From Paraburkholderia ginsengiterrae (lineage in GTDB: Bacteria > Pseudomonadota > Gammaproteobacteria > Burkholderiales > Burkholderiaceae), in contig NZ_LXKA01000341.1 in NCBI RefSeq assembly GCF_001645125.1, positions 1 to 50,098 of the forward strand: a DNA stretch of 50,098 nt, in the 5' to 3' direction. A program made the position numbers and the translations under genes. Position 1 is the stretch's first letter; the number at the start of each line of letters is the position of its first letter. The notes under the pieces were generated by a model, which had not been told where the DNA came from, searched no databases, and saw nothing but the letters and a program-made list of their open reading frames with translations. This document shows, piece by piece, positions 35,173 to 44,279 of this stretch.

Positions 35173-36465
35173 ATGACCCGCTCAAATACTCCAGGCGCCG
35201 CAACCGGCATCGGGAATAGCAACGAAGATTATAGCGTAAGCGCTGACCCCTCCGACGCGTTGGGCGTCGATTCCCTCGACGACGATCTCGGCAGCGAGGC
35301 GCTGGGCGCCGCCGCTGCACAAGGCCATGTCGCCACCGTGGCGAGCCGGGCGGTGGACGAGACGCCGCGCAGCGTCGTGGTGCCGGACGAACTGGCCGGC
35401 GACCGCCTCGACAAGGTGCTCGCCCGGGTATTTCCCGAGTTCTCGCGCAACCGCCTGCAGAGCTGGATCGAATCCGGGCGCGTGCAGATCGACGGCAAGC
35501 CGGCGAAGATCCGCCAGCCGGTGCCCCTTGGCGCGACCATCGAACTCGTGCCCGACCTGCTGCCCGAGCAGCTCGCGTTCACGCCTGAGCCGGTGCCGCT
35601 CGAGATCGTCTACGAAGACGACACCCTCGTGGTCATCAACAAGCCCGCGGGCATGGTGGTGCACCCGGCGGCCGGCAACTGGAGCGGAACCGTGCTCAAC
35701 GGCCTGCTGTACCGCTATGGCGACGCCGCCGCAGGGCTGCCGCGGGCGGGCATCGTGCACCGGCTCGACAAGGAAACCTCCGGCCTGATGGTGGTGGCCC
35801 GCACGCTCGAGGCGCAGACCGATCTGGTGCGGCAGCTGCAGGCGCGCACCGTGAAGCGCCGCTATCTGGCGCTGGTGTGGGGCAACATGCCTGAAGAAGG
35901 CACGATCGACGCGCCGATCGGCCGCGATCCGCGCGAACGCACGCGCATGGCGGTCGTCACGGGCGCCTCGGGCAAGCCGGCGCGCACGCATTTCCGGCGG
36001 GTCGATTCGGCGATCTGGCAGCGTCAGCCGGTCACCGCGATTCATTGCGATCTGGAAACCGGCCGCACGCACCAGATTCGCGTGCATTGCGCACACATCG
36101 GCCATCCGTTGCTTGGCGATCCGGTGTACGGGCGCGCGCGCGGCAAACGCTCGGTCACGCCGCTGCCTGACGGTTTCGCGCGCCAGGCGCTGCATGCCTG
36201 GCGCCTGGGGCTGGTTCATCCCAAGTCCGGCCGCACGATGCAATGGCGCGCCGATGTACCCGAGGACATGGAAGCGCTGTCGGCGGCGCTCGGCCTTGGC
36301 CGAGACGACGCGGGCGAGTTTGACGAGTCGTACTATGAGGAAGGCGGCTACGACGAGTCGTTCGACGAGGACGCCGGCGAAGACGGCGAACTCGACCACG
36401 ACGCCGCCGAGCACGACGCGGACGATCATGACGCCGATGACCACGACGAGGGCGAGCGCGCATGA
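35173..36465 (+). CDS. rluD: 23S rRNA pseudouridine synthase RluD, with acidic tails
   Basis: 430 residues (E. coli RluD about 326), the synthase for pseudouridines 1911/1915/1917 in helix 69. Acidic, variable N-terminus (to about residue 65), S4 RNA-binding domain ([20 protein letters not shown]), then the catalytic domain with [20 protein letters not shown]; the active Asp is residue 199. Other motifs: [32 protein letters not shown]. After about residue 370 comes an acidic stretch ending [17 protein letters not shown], absent from E. coli. pgeF overlaps its stop (ATGA). Usual partner of bamD and pgeF in proteobacteria. Confidence 0.94.
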   Translation: MTRSNTPGAATGIGNSNEDYSVSADPSDALGVDSLDDDLGSEALGAAAAQGHVATVASRAVDETPRSVVVPDELAGDRLDKVLARVFPEFSRNRLQSWIESGRVQIDGKPAKIRQPVPLGATIELVPDLLPEQLAFTPEPVPLEIVYEDDTLVVINKPAGMVVHPAAGNWSGTVLNGLLYRYGDAAAGLPRAGIVHRLDKETSGLMVVARTLEAQTDLVRQLQARTVKRRYLALVWGNMPEEGTIDAPIGRDPRERTRMAVVTGASGKPARTHFRRVDSAIWQRQPVTAIHCDLETGRTHQIRVHCAHIGHPLLGDPVYGRARGKRSVTPLPDGFARQALHAWRLGLVHPKSGRTMQWRADVPEDMEALSAALGLGRDDAGEFDESYYEEGGYDESFDEDAGEDGELDHDAAEHDADDHDADDHDEGERA

Positions 36466-37319
36466 CGATGCCGGAACTGAGCTTTGCCGATGTCGTGCAA
36501 CCCGCATGGAACGTGTCGCCGCGCGTGCGGGCGCTCGTCACCACGCGCAACGGCGGTGTGAGCGACGCGCCGTTTGGCCGCTGGCAGGACGGCGTGGACC
36601 TGCCCGGTGGCCTGAATCTGGGCATGAAGTCCGGTGACGATCCGGCCGCGGTCACGGCCAATCGCGCACGCCTGCTGAAGCTGGCGGACGTGAGCGAAGT
36701 GGCGTGGCTCGAACAGATTCACGGTGCAGGTATCGTGCGCGCGGAAGGGGTCCTCGCGCAGGCGCATGCGAGCGGCGCGCCGACGCGCGCCGATGCGAGC
36801 GTGACCGATCGTCCCGGTATGGTGTGTGCCGTGATGGTGGCCGATTGCATGCCGGTGCTGCTGTGCGACGAAGCGGGCCGCGCGGTCGGCGCGGCGCATG
36901 CGGGGTGGCGCGGGCTGGCGGCGGGCATCGTCGAACAGACTGCGCAGCGCGTCGCCGAACTCGCCGGTGTGGAGGCGGGCGCCTTGCACGCTTACCTCGG
37001 ACCGTCGATCGGGCCCGACGCCTTCGAGGTCGGAGCAGACGTGCGTGACGCCTTCATGAACGGCGTCGGTCACGCACAACGCGACGCCACCGCCAACGCC
37101 TTCGTCGCGCATCCGCAAAATCCGGGCAAATATCTCGCCGATCTCCCGGCGCTGGCGCGTTTGCGCCTGCAGACCCTCGGCGTGACGCGGATTGTCGGCG
37201 GGGATATGTGCACGGTGACGCTGCGCGAGCGCTTCTATTCCTATCGCCGCGACCGCGACACGGGCCGCATGGCCGCGCTCATCTGGCTGGACGACCAGGC
37301 GCAGCCGATTGCGGACTAG
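36462..37319 (+). CDS. pgeF: Peptidoglycan editing factor PgeF (YfiH, LACC1-like)
   Basis: 285-residue cytoplasmic enzyme of the YfiH/LACC1 family. Such proteins have purine nucleoside phosphorylase/deaminase activity, and in E. coli PgeF prevents mis-built peptidoglycan precursors. Conserved: [25 protein letters not shown] with His, [19 protein letters not shown] with Cys, [13 protein letters not shown] with His, [13 protein letters not shown] and FYSYRRD near the end. The ATG at 36462 overlaps the rluD stop by four bases. Past its end, 37320-37713 has no gene I can support. Confidence 0.93.
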   Translation: MTMPELSFADVVQPAWNVSPRVRALVTTRNGGVSDAPFGRWQDGVDLPGGLNLGMKSGDDPAAVTANRARLLKLADVSEVAWLEQIHGAGIVRAEGVLAQAHASGAPTRADASVTDRPGMVCAVMVADCMPVLLCDEAGRAVGAAHAGWRGLAAGIVEQTAQRVAELAGVEAGALHAYLGPSIGPDAFEVGADVRDAFMNGVGHAQRDATANAFVAHPQNPGKYLADLPALARLRLQTLGVTRIVGGDMCTVTLRERFYSYRRDRDTGRMAALIWLDDQAQPIAD

Positions 37320-37713
37320 CTTGCGCCGCGCGCCGCGCGCGGCAATTGTGCTTCGAATTCAGGAGCTTGCGAGCCGCGTCGCGACGTTTCACGACCGCGG
37401 CGTCACGATGCGGGCCGCGGCTTCAATCTCTTGCCGGGGGCTTCATCGCGCGTGCCTGCATGCATTCGTATGAGGGTTTGCGCGCAGACGCAGGCGCGCT
37501 TTTGCTGCGCTGCCGGAATTCCCCGCGCAGGCATCGATCTTGCGCGATAAGTGTCTGTGCGCGAACGGAAAAACGTGCGTAAATACGCGCGATTTGGGTG
37601 CTTTTTGTTGCGGCCGGCCGCGTTGAATCAAGCGGGCGCCAGGGCGCGATCTGCTACACAGGGAAAACGATAATAAAAAAACTATCGCACTGCGGCAAAA
37701 TCGGGAACAAGCA

Positions 37714-37743
37714 TTGACATGCCTTGCGATGGGGAGCAAGAAT
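37714..37743 (+). promoter_or_regulatory. Candidate promoter of phaC
   Basis: TTGACA (37714-37719) and AAGAAT (37738-37743) with 18-bp spacing, after an A-rich stretch at 37660-37690. The leader to the phaC ATG would be about 110 bases. The whole gap 37320-37859 (540 bases) holds no credible gene; small frames in it lack coding features. Confidence 0.45.
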
Positions 37744-37859
37744 GTTCCGCACAGCTCCTCGTACAAGGGACAGGGCGTGACGAGGGCGCGAGCAATCGCT
37801 CCGTGCGCACGAACCTGCCTCTCAACCCGTCCGCAAGGACTTACCGGTCAAAAGCAGGC

Positions 37860-39764
37860 ATGGCAGCATCACATTCCTCAGCTTCCCCAAGCACGGACTC
37901 CTCGACGGAGCGTACGCAGCAGGCCGGAACGAGCGGCGCCACACCGGCCGCGGGCATGCAGCAGTTTCTCGACGCCTGGATGAACGCATGGCGTTCGCTC
38001 GGCACGCCACCCGGCGGCAACGGCATGCCATTCCCAATGCCTCAAATGCCGCAGATTCCAGACATGCCGTCCATGCCGGTATTTCCCGGCATGCCGGACT
38101 TCAGCAAGCTGGCCGCGGGATCATTGCCCTCCATGCCGTCGCTTGCCGGCCTGAACATACCGAACGCCGCGATTCCCGCCGAGCGTCTGCAGAAACTGCA
38201 GTCCGACTATTCGCGCGAAGCGATGGATCTGATCCAGCAGGCCACCACGTCCACGGCCAAGGCGCCTGAACTCAAGGACCGCCGCTTCAGTTCGGACGAG
38301 TGGAGTTCGACGCCGGCGTATGCGTTCACCGCTGCCTGGTATCTGCTGAACGCGCGCTATCTGCAGGAAATGGTCGACGCGCTCGACACGGAACCGAAGA
38401 TGCGTGAGCGCATCCGTTTCGCAGTTCAGCAATGGACCGCGGCGGCGTCGCCGAGCAACTTCTTCGCGTTGAATCCGGAAGCGCAAAAAACCTTGCTGGA
38501 CAGCAAGGGCGAGAGCCTGCGGCAGGGCGTCATGAATCTGCTCGGCGACATGCAGCGCGGCAAGATCTCGCAGACCGACGAATCGCGTTTCGTGGTGGGT
38601 GGGAATCTTGCGAACACCGAAGGCTCGGTGGTGTTCGAAAACGACCTGATGCAGCTGATCCAGTACAAGCCGCGCACGCCGACCGTGCGCGAGCGGCCGC
38701 TCCTGATCGTGCCGCCGTGCATCAACAAGTTCTACATTCTCGATCTGCAGCCGGAGAACTCGCTGGTCGCCCATGGGCTCGACTCAGGGCATCAGGTGTT
38801 CCTGATTTCGTGGCGCAATGCCGATCAGTCGATCGCTCACAAGACGTGGGACGACTACATCGGCGAGGGCGTGCTCACCGCCATCGAGACGGTGAGCCAG
38901 ATCAGCGGCCGCGAGCAGATCAATACGCTCGGCTTCTGCGTGGGCGGCACCATGCTCGCCACGGCGCTGTCGGTGGCCGCTGCGCGCGGCGAACATCCTG
39001 CCGCCTCCATGACCCTGCTCACCGCCATGCTCGACTTCTCTGACACGGGTGTGCTCGACGTGTTCGTCGACGAGGCGCACGTGCAGATGCGCGAGCAGAC
39101 CATCGGCGGGAAGAACGGAACGCCGCCGGGACTGATGCGCGGCATCGAATTCGCCAACACGTTCTCGTTCCTGCGGCCGAATGATCTGGTGTGGAACTAC
39201 GTCGTCGACAACTATCTTAAAGGGCGTACGCCGGTACCGTTCGATCTGCTGTACTGGAACAGCGATTCGACCAGCCTGCCGGGCCCGATGTATGTCTGGT
39301 ATCTGCGCAACACGTATCTCGAGAACCGCCTGCGCGAGCCGGGTGCGCTGACCACGTGCGGCGAGCCGGTCGATCTGTCGAAGATCGACGTACCCACCTT
39401 CATCTACGGTTCACGGGAAGACCATATCGTGCCGTGGCAAACGGCCTATGCGTCGGCTTCGCTGCTAACCGGGCCGTTGAAGTTCGTACTCGGGGCGTCA
39501 GGCCACATCGCTGGCGTGATCAATCCGCCGGCGAAGAAAAAGCGCAATTACTGGGTGCTCGAAGGCGATGTCAAGGCACTGCCGGAGAACCCGGATGAGT
39601 GGCTCGATCAGGCGGCGGAAGTGCCGGGCAGCTGGTGGCCTGAATGGACCACGTGGCTCGACCAGTACGGCGGCAAGAAAGTGAAGCCGCGCGCCACGGC
39701 CGGTTCGGACGCGTTTCCGGTGATCGAGCCGGCGCCGGGACGTTATGTGCAGCAACGGGAGTAG
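37860..39764 (+). CDS. phaC: Class I poly(3-hydroxyalkanoate) synthase PhaC
   Basis: 634-residue polymerase that makes polyhydroxybutyrate from (R)-3-hydroxybutyryl-CoA on the granule surface. Catalytic triad of the alpha/beta hydrolase fold: Cys360 in GFCVGG, Asp521 in GSREDHIVPW and His549 in GASGHIAG. PhaC N-domain with SSDEWSSTPAYAFTAAWYLL and SPSNFFALNPEA. The first ~100 residues are Ser/Ala-rich and then Pro/Met-rich (MPFPMPQMPQIPDMPSMPVF), longer than the R. eutropha enzyme (589). ATG 37860 starts MAASHSSASP; a longer frame to 37719 runs into the promoter. First gene of phaC-phaA-phaB-phaR. Confidence 0.96.
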   Translation: MAASHSSASPSTDSSTERTQQAGTSGATPAAGMQQFLDAWMNAWRSLGTPPGGNGMPFPMPQMPQIPDMPSMPVFPGMPDFSKLAAGSLPSMPSLAGLNIPNAAIPAERLQKLQSDYSREAMDLIQQATTSTAKAPELKDRRFSSDEWSSTPAYAFTAAWYLLNARYLQEMVDALDTEPKMRERIRFAVQQWTAAASPSNFFALNPEAQKTLLDSKGESLRQGVMNLLGDMQRGKISQTDESRFVVGGNLANTEGSVVFENDLMQLIQYKPRTPTVRERPLLIVPPCINKFYILDLQPENSLVAHGLDSGHQVFLISWRNADQSIAHKTWDDYIGEGVLTAIETVSQISGREQINTLGFCVGGTMLATALSVAAARGEHPAASMTLLTAMLDFSDTGVLDVFVDEAHVQMREQTIGGKNGTPPGLMRGIEFANTFSFLRPNDLVWNYVVDNYLKGRTPVPFDLLYWNSDSTSLPGPMYVWYLRNTYLENRLREPGALTTCGEPVDLSKIDVPTFIYGSREDHIVPWQTAYASASLLTGPLKFVLGASGHIAGVINPPAKKKRNYWVLEGDVKALPENPDEWLDQAAEVPGSWWPEWTTWLDQYGGKKVKPRATAGSDAFPVIEPAPGRYVQQRE

Positions 39765-39887
39765 GTTCGCAGGCGCTTGATTGCACGGCGTGTGCGAGAG
39801 TCTGAATGAACAAGGGCGCAAGAGCAGCGAGATTTTTTAACTTAACGGGTTGCGGTGCATTCGGCCGACTGCCCGGAGGATATGGAA

Positions 39888-41069
39888 ATGACTGATGTTG
39901 TGATCGTATCGGCCGCCCGTACGGCAGTAGGCAAATTCGGTGGGTCGCTGGCGAAGATCGCCGCCCCCGAACTGGGCGCCACGGTAATTCGCGCCGTCCT
40001 CGAGCGGGCCGGTCTGAAGCCGGAGCAGGTGAGCGAAGTGATCCTGGGTCAGGTGCTGACGGCAGGGTCGGGCCAGAATCCGGCGCGTCAGTCGCTGATC
40101 AAGGCCGGCTTGCCCAACGCCGTGCCAGCCATGACGATCAACGTGGTGTGCGGCTCAGGCCTGAAGTCGGTGATGCTGGCAGCCAACGCCATCATTGCCG
40201 GTGACGCGGATATCGTGGTGGCCGGCGGGCAGGAAAACATGAGCGCGGCGCCGCACGTGCTGCCGGGCTCGCGCGACGGTTTCCGCATGGGTGACGCGAA
40301 GCTGATCGACTCGATGATCGTCGACGGCCTGTGGGACGTCTACAACCAGTACCACATGGGCGTGACGGCGGAAAACGTCGCCAAGGAATACGGCATCACG
40401 CGCGAGCAGCAGGACGCGTTCGCGGCGCTGTCGCAGAACAAGGCGGAAGCCGCACAAAAGTCCGGCCGTTTCGACGACGAAATCGTGCCGGTCGAGATTC
40501 CCCAGCGCAAGGGTGAGCCGCTGCGTTTTGCCACGGACGAGTTTGTGCGTCATGGCGTGACGGCTGAATCGCTGGCGGGCCTGAAGCCGGCGTTCTCGAA
40601 GGAAGGTTCGGTGACGGCGGCCAATGCGTCGGGCCTGAACGACGGCGCGGCGGCCGTGCTGGTGATGTCGGCAAAGAAAGCCGAAGCGCTTGGCCTCAAG
40701 CCCCTCGCGCGCATCAAGGCTTACGCCACCTCGGGTCTGGATCCGAAGGTGATGGGCATGGGCCCGGTGCCGGCTTCGCGCCGCTGTCTCGAGCGTGCGG
40801 GCTGGACGCCGGCCGATCTGGATCTGATGGAAATCAACGAAGCGTTTGCCGCGCAGGCGTGCGCCGTGAATCAGCAAATGGGCTGGGATACGTCGAAGAT
40901 CAACGTGAACGGCGGCGCGATCGCGATCGGTCACCCGATCGGCGCGTCCGGCTGCCGGATTCTCGTCACGCTGCTGTACGAAATGCAGAAGCGCGACGCG
41001 AAGAAGGGTCTGGCGTCGCTGTGTATCGGCGGCGGCATGGGTGTGGCGCTGGCACTCGAGCGCGCCTGA
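39888..41069 (+). CDS. phaA: Acetyl-CoA acetyltransferase PhaA
   Basis: 393-residue thiolase, condensing two acetyl-CoA to acetoacetyl-CoA, the first step to polyhydroxybutyrate. Acyl-enzyme Cys88 in [12 protein letters not shown]; base residues in [14 protein letters not shown] (His) and CIGGGMG (Cys) near the end. Length is that of R. eutropha PhaA. ATG 39888 is chosen over the ATG at 39882 because GGAGGA (39875-39880) is seven bases upstream of it and only one base from the other. It lies 123 bases after phaC. Confidence 0.97.
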   Translation: MTDVVIVSAARTAVGKFGGSLAKIAAPELGATVIRAVLERAGLKPEQVSEVILGQVLTAGSGQNPARQSLIKAGLPNAVPAMTINVVCGSGLKSVMLAANAIIAGDADIVVAGGQENMSAAPHVLPGSRDGFRMGDAKLIDSMIVDGLWDVYNQYHMGVTAENVAKEYGITREQQDAFAALSQNKAEAAQKSGRFDDEIVPVEIPQRKGEPLRFATDEFVRHGVTAESLAGLKPAFSKEGSVTAANASGLNDGAAAVLVMSAKKAEALGLKPLARIKAYATSGLDPKVMGMGPVPASRRCLERAGWTPADLDLMEINEAFAAQACAVNQQMGWDTSKINVNGGAIAIGHPIGASGCRILVTLLYEMQKRDAKKGLASLCIGGGMGVALALERA

Positions 41070-41267
41070 GCACCGGCGCGTGGATGAGACGCCGGCAGGC
41101 GTCGCCACGCGTCAATTAAAGCTTGGCCGCGCGGCGCATGGCAGCATGCGGCGCGCGGTCAGTGGTGGCCTCGTCGGCCGGTAGCCCGTCGGCAACGGAG
41201 ATGAAGCGAGAGGCGAGGGAAGAGGTGGCCGGTCGGCGCCTCGAAAAACGAAAACGGAGTGTAGTTT

Positions 41268-42008
41268 ATGACACAGCGAATTGCGTACGTAACGGGCGGG
41301 ATGGGTGGCATCGGCACGAGCATTTGCCAGCGGCTGCACAAAGAGGGCTTCAAGGTAATCGCAGGCTGTGGCCCGAACTCGCCGCGCCGCGTGAAGTGGC
41401 TCGAGGAGCAGAAGGCGCTCGGGTTCGACTTCGTCGCGTCGGAAGGCAATGTCGGCGATTGGGAATCGACCAAGAACGCGTTCGACAAGGTCAAAGCCGA
41501 AGTTGGCGAGATCGACGTGCTGGTGAATAACGCCGGCATTACGCGCGACGTCGTGTTTCGCAAGATGACGCACGAAGACTGGACAGCGGTGATCGACACC
41601 AACCTGACCAGCCTGTTCAACGTCACGAAGCAGGTGATCGACGGCATGGTCGAGCGTGGCTTTGGCCGCATCATCAACATTTCGTCGGTGAACGGGCAGA
41701 AGGGGCAGTTCGGCCAGGCCAACTATGCGACCGCGAAGGCCGGCATTCACGGCTTCACGATGTCGCTGGCGCAGGAAGTGGCCACCAAGGGCGTGACGGT
41801 CAACACCGTGTCGCCGGGCTACATCGGCACCGATATGGTCAAGTCGATCCGCCCCGACGTGCTGGAGAAAATCGTTGCGACGATTCCGGTACGCCGTCTC
41901 GGCCAGCCGGACGAAATCGGCTCGATCGTTGCGTGGCTTGCCTCGGAAGAATCCGGTTTCTCCACGGGCGCTGATTTTTCGCTGAACGGTGGTTTGCATA
42001 TGGGCTGA
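41268..42008 (+). CDS. phaB: Acetoacetyl-CoA reductase PhaB
   Basis: 246-residue short-chain dehydrogenase making (R)-3-hydroxybutyryl-CoA with NADPH. Glycine motif VTGGMGGIGTSICQRL; NNAG in VLVNNAGITRDVVFRKM; catalytic Ser in NISSVNGQKG and YATAKAG with Tyr and Lys; end SLNGGLHMG. It starts MTQRIAYVTGGMG, as in other PhaB, with CGGAG 9 bases before. The 198-base gap after phaA has no gene. It is the supplier of monomer for PhaC. Confidence 0.97.
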   Translation: MTQRIAYVTGGMGGIGTSICQRLHKEGFKVIAGCGPNSPRRVKWLEEQKALGFDFVASEGNVGDWESTKNAFDKVKAEVGEIDVLVNNAGITRDVVFRKMTHEDWTAVIDTNLTSLFNVTKQVIDGMVERGFGRIINISSVNGQKGQFGQANYATAKAGIHGFTMSLAQEVATKGVTVNTVSPGYIGTDMVKSIRPDVLEKIVATIPVRRLGQPDEIGSIVAWLASEESGFSTGADFSLNGGLHMG

Positions 42009-42142
42009 GTGACAGGTGCGCCGCTCACAAGGCAGCGCGCTTCGACTCAGATGGTTCCGGCGGCGTCCCGACTGCGCAAAGGCCCGACTGCGCAGCCGGC
42101 ATGACGCCGTTTCCGCGCTCAATTCGCGCTCAAAGGCGTTAC

Positions 42143-42760
42143 ATGACTACTACTACAAAGAAAACAGCCGAACGACTTATCAAGAAATATCCGAATCGTC
42201 GGCTCTACGATACCGAGACAAGCACGTACATCACGCTGACGGATGTGAAGCAGCTCGTGTTGGATCAGGAGGATTTCAAGGTCATCGATGCGAAGAGCAA
42301 CGAGGATCTGACGCGCGCCATCCTGTTGCAGATCATTCTCGAAGAAGAGAGCGGTGGCTTGCCGATGTTTTCGTCGTCGATGCTGTCGCAGATCATCCGT
42401 TTCTACGGCCATGCCATGCAGGGCATGATGGGCACGTATCTGGAAAAGAACATCCAGGCCTTCATCGACATTCAGGCGAAACTCGCCGACCAGTCGAAGA
42501 ATCTGTACGAAGGCAAGGCAATGAACCCTGAAGTCTGGTCGCAGTTCATGAACATGCAGGCGCCAATGATGCAGGGCATGATGACCAGCTACATCGAGCA
42601 GTCGAAGAACATGTTCGTGCAAATGCAGGAGCAGATGCAGAACCAGGCGAAGTCGATGTTCGCCACCTTCCCGTTCACACCGGGTGGCCCGGTCAATGCC
42701 GGCAGCACCGGCACCGCACCGGCCAATCCGCAAGGCAATCCGGAGCCGGAGAAGAAATAA
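42143..42760 (+). CDS. phaR: Polyhydroxyalkanoate synthesis repressor PhaR
   Basis: 205-residue regulator that binds both DNA and polyhydroxybutyrate granules and represses phasin genes until polymer is made. N-terminal PHB/PHA accumulation DNA-binding domain RLIKKYPNRRLYDTETSTYI, then VKQLVLDQEDFKVIDAKSNE and LLQIILEEES. The middle part is Met/Gln-rich and amphipathic (MQAPMMQGMMTSYIEQ, MQEQMQNQAKSMF), as needed for polymer contact; the end is Pro/Gly-rich. ATG 42143 starts MTTTTKKTAERLI. No phasin gene is in the window. Confidence 0.95.
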   Translation: MTTTTKKTAERLIKKYPNRRLYDTETSTYITLTDVKQLVLDQEDFKVIDAKSNEDLTRAILLQIILEEESGGLPMFSSSMLSQIIRFYGHAMQGMMGTYLEKNIQAFIDIQAKLADQSKNLYEGKAMNPEVWSQFMNMQAPMMQGMMTSYIEQSKNMFVQMQEQMQNQAKSMFATFPFTPGGPVNAGSTGTAPANPQGNPEPEKK

Positions 42761-42908
42761 CGGTCCCGCCAGCCGGTTGTGCCGGCGCCGCGAAGGTTGC
42801 GGGCACAACTGCGACAGGGCTGGCAGGCGAGGCGTAAGGGAGGTGCGGCCTCTCGGGCTCCTTGCCGGTGGCCGGGCGTGGCGCAAAAGCCGCCGGCTGT
42901 CGGCACGT

Positions 42909-43175
42909 TACAATGGCGGACCGCGCGCCGAAGCACTATTGGCTGAAGGGGCCTTCGAGGCCATTTAGCCCTGTCATGCCCGCCGCACGGTCCGTGCGCT
43001 TTCGCCGCGCTCTCCCAATTGTCACCTCCGTTGCTTCCTTGGTCATCGTCACTGCTTCACGCCGAACCCCACCCAACGCCGCAGACTCTTTTTCTTGCTG
43101 CGCCGCCGCCTTTGGCTCGCCACGCCGACCCGGTCAAGCTGGCGTGAGTGCGCGCTCTTGCGAAGAGATGGCCGC
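42909..43175 (+). promoter_or_regulatory. dusC leader: -10 box and C-rich stretch
   Basis: TACAAT at 42909-42914 is the only clear promoter element in the 415-base gap 42761-43175. It implies a leader of about 255 bases. Bases 43011-43080 contain 31 C but 10 G by count, a Rho-utilisation-like bias. An 88-codon frame (42913-43179) runs through it and its stop overlaps the dusC ATG, but its start codon is part of the -10 box and its composition is not protein-like, so it is not called. Confidence 0.4.
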
Positions 43176-44198
43176 ATGAGCCGCCTGTTTCTTGCGCCGA
43201 TGGAAGGGCTGGCCGACTATCTGCTGCGCGACGTGCTGACCAGCACCGGCGGATTTGACGGATGTGTGTCCGAGTTCATCCGGGTGACGGGTTCCGCGCT
43301 GCCTGATCGCGTCTACGAGCGGGAGGCACCCGAGGTTCTCCACGGGGCCCGCACACCCGGCGGCACACCGATGGTGATCCAGCTGCTCGGCAGCGATCCT
43401 GAATGGATGGCCCTGAATGCCGCGCGTGCGGCGACGCTGTCGCCGTTCGGCATCGATCTGAACTTCGGATGTCCCGCCAAGGTCGTCAATCAGCACGGCG
43501 GCGGGGCCATGCTGCTGTCTGACCCCGACCAGCTGAACCGGATCGTCTCCGCGGTTCGCCTGGCGGTGCCGGCTGGAATCGCGGTGACAGCCAAAATGCG
43601 GCTTGGCGTGTCGGACACCTCGCTGGCGATCGAATGCGCCGTGGCGCTCGCCGAAGGTGGCGCGGGCTCGCTCGTCGTGCATGCCAGAACGCGCGATCAA
43701 GGCTACCGGCCGCCGGCTCACTGGGAGTGGATCGCACGGGTCGCTGCGGCGGTCGACGTGCCGGTCGTCGCGAACGGGGAAGTCTGGACCGTCGCCGACT
43801 GGGAGCGCTGCCGCGCGGTCAGCGGCTGTGCCGACGTGATGATCGGGCGAGGGGCCGTATCGGACCCCTTTCTGGCGCTGAGAATACGGGGACTGATGGA
43901 CCCGACCCCATCCGGCGAGGAATGGCCGGTTGTGCTGGAGCAGATCGCGGGGTATCTGAAGACCCTGCAGACGCGTGGCACGTATCTTCACGAGCACGGC
44001 CGCGTCAAGAAGTGGCTCAGCTATCTGCAACGGACCTGGCCACAGGCGGCCGAACTGCATGCCGCGATCCGGAGGCTGCACGATTCCCATGAGATTCTCG
44101 CGATAATCGAACGTGCGCTGGCATTCCACACACGAATGCTGGCGCCTCGATCCGCGCCCTCAGGCTGCCTCGAACCGACCGCCGCCGCGGCCGCTTGA
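43176..44198 (+). CDS. dusC: tRNA-dihydrouridine(16) synthase DusC
   Basis: 340-residue FMN enzyme reducing uridine in tRNA. N-terminus MSRLFLAPMEGLADYLLRDV; catalytic Cys99 in IDLNFGCPAKVVNQHGGGAM; VTAKMRLGVSDTSLAIECAV; VVHARTRDQGY; PVVANGEVWTVADW; MIGRGAVSDPFLAL. The sequence near FGCPAKVVN and the HARTRDQGYRPPAHW block fit DusC rather than DusA or DusB. The last ~25 residues are Ala/Pro-rich. ATG 43176 fits the family start. rimO follows 81 bases later. Confidence 0.92.
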   Translation: MSRLFLAPMEGLADYLLRDVLTSTGGFDGCVSEFIRVTGSALPDRVYEREAPEVLHGARTPGGTPMVIQLLGSDPEWMALNAARAATLSPFGIDLNFGCPAKVVNQHGGGAMLLSDPDQLNRIVSAVRLAVPAGIAVTAKMRLGVSDTSLAIECAVALAEGGAGSLVVHARTRDQGYRPPAHWEWIARVAAAVDVPVVANGEVWTVADWERCRAVSGCADVMIGRGAVSDPFLALRIRGLMDPTPSGEEWPVVLEQIAGYLKTLQTRGTYLHEHGRVKKWLSYLQRTWPQAAELHAAIRRLHDSHEILAIIERALAFHTRMLAPRSAPSGCLEPTAAAAA

Positions 44199-44221
44199 GG
44201 ACGAAAATTCAAAGACTTACG

Positions 44222-44249
44222 AGCGGTGGCCATGGCGAACCGCTACAAT
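44222..44249 (+). promoter_or_regulatory. Promoter region of rimO
   Basis: TACAAT (44244-44249) 30 bases before the rimO ATG; inverted repeat AGCGGT (44222-44227) and ACCGCT (44239-44244) spans the spacer. No good -35 was seen. Confidence 0.45.
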
Positions 44250-44279
44250 TCAGGGTTTAACGTCTTCAAGCGGTTCGCC

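Noticed and set aside
37443-37983. Short frames on both strands in the gap before phaC
   Set aside because: No start signals, Arg/Cys/Ser-rich sequences, and overlap with the promoter-like elements and the phaC start.
42913-43179. 88-codon frame whose stop overlaps the dusC start
   Set aside because: Its ATG is part of the -10 box, no ribosome site precedes it, and the composition is Pro/Ser/Arg-rich as expected from C-rich DNA. Kept only as a leader feature.
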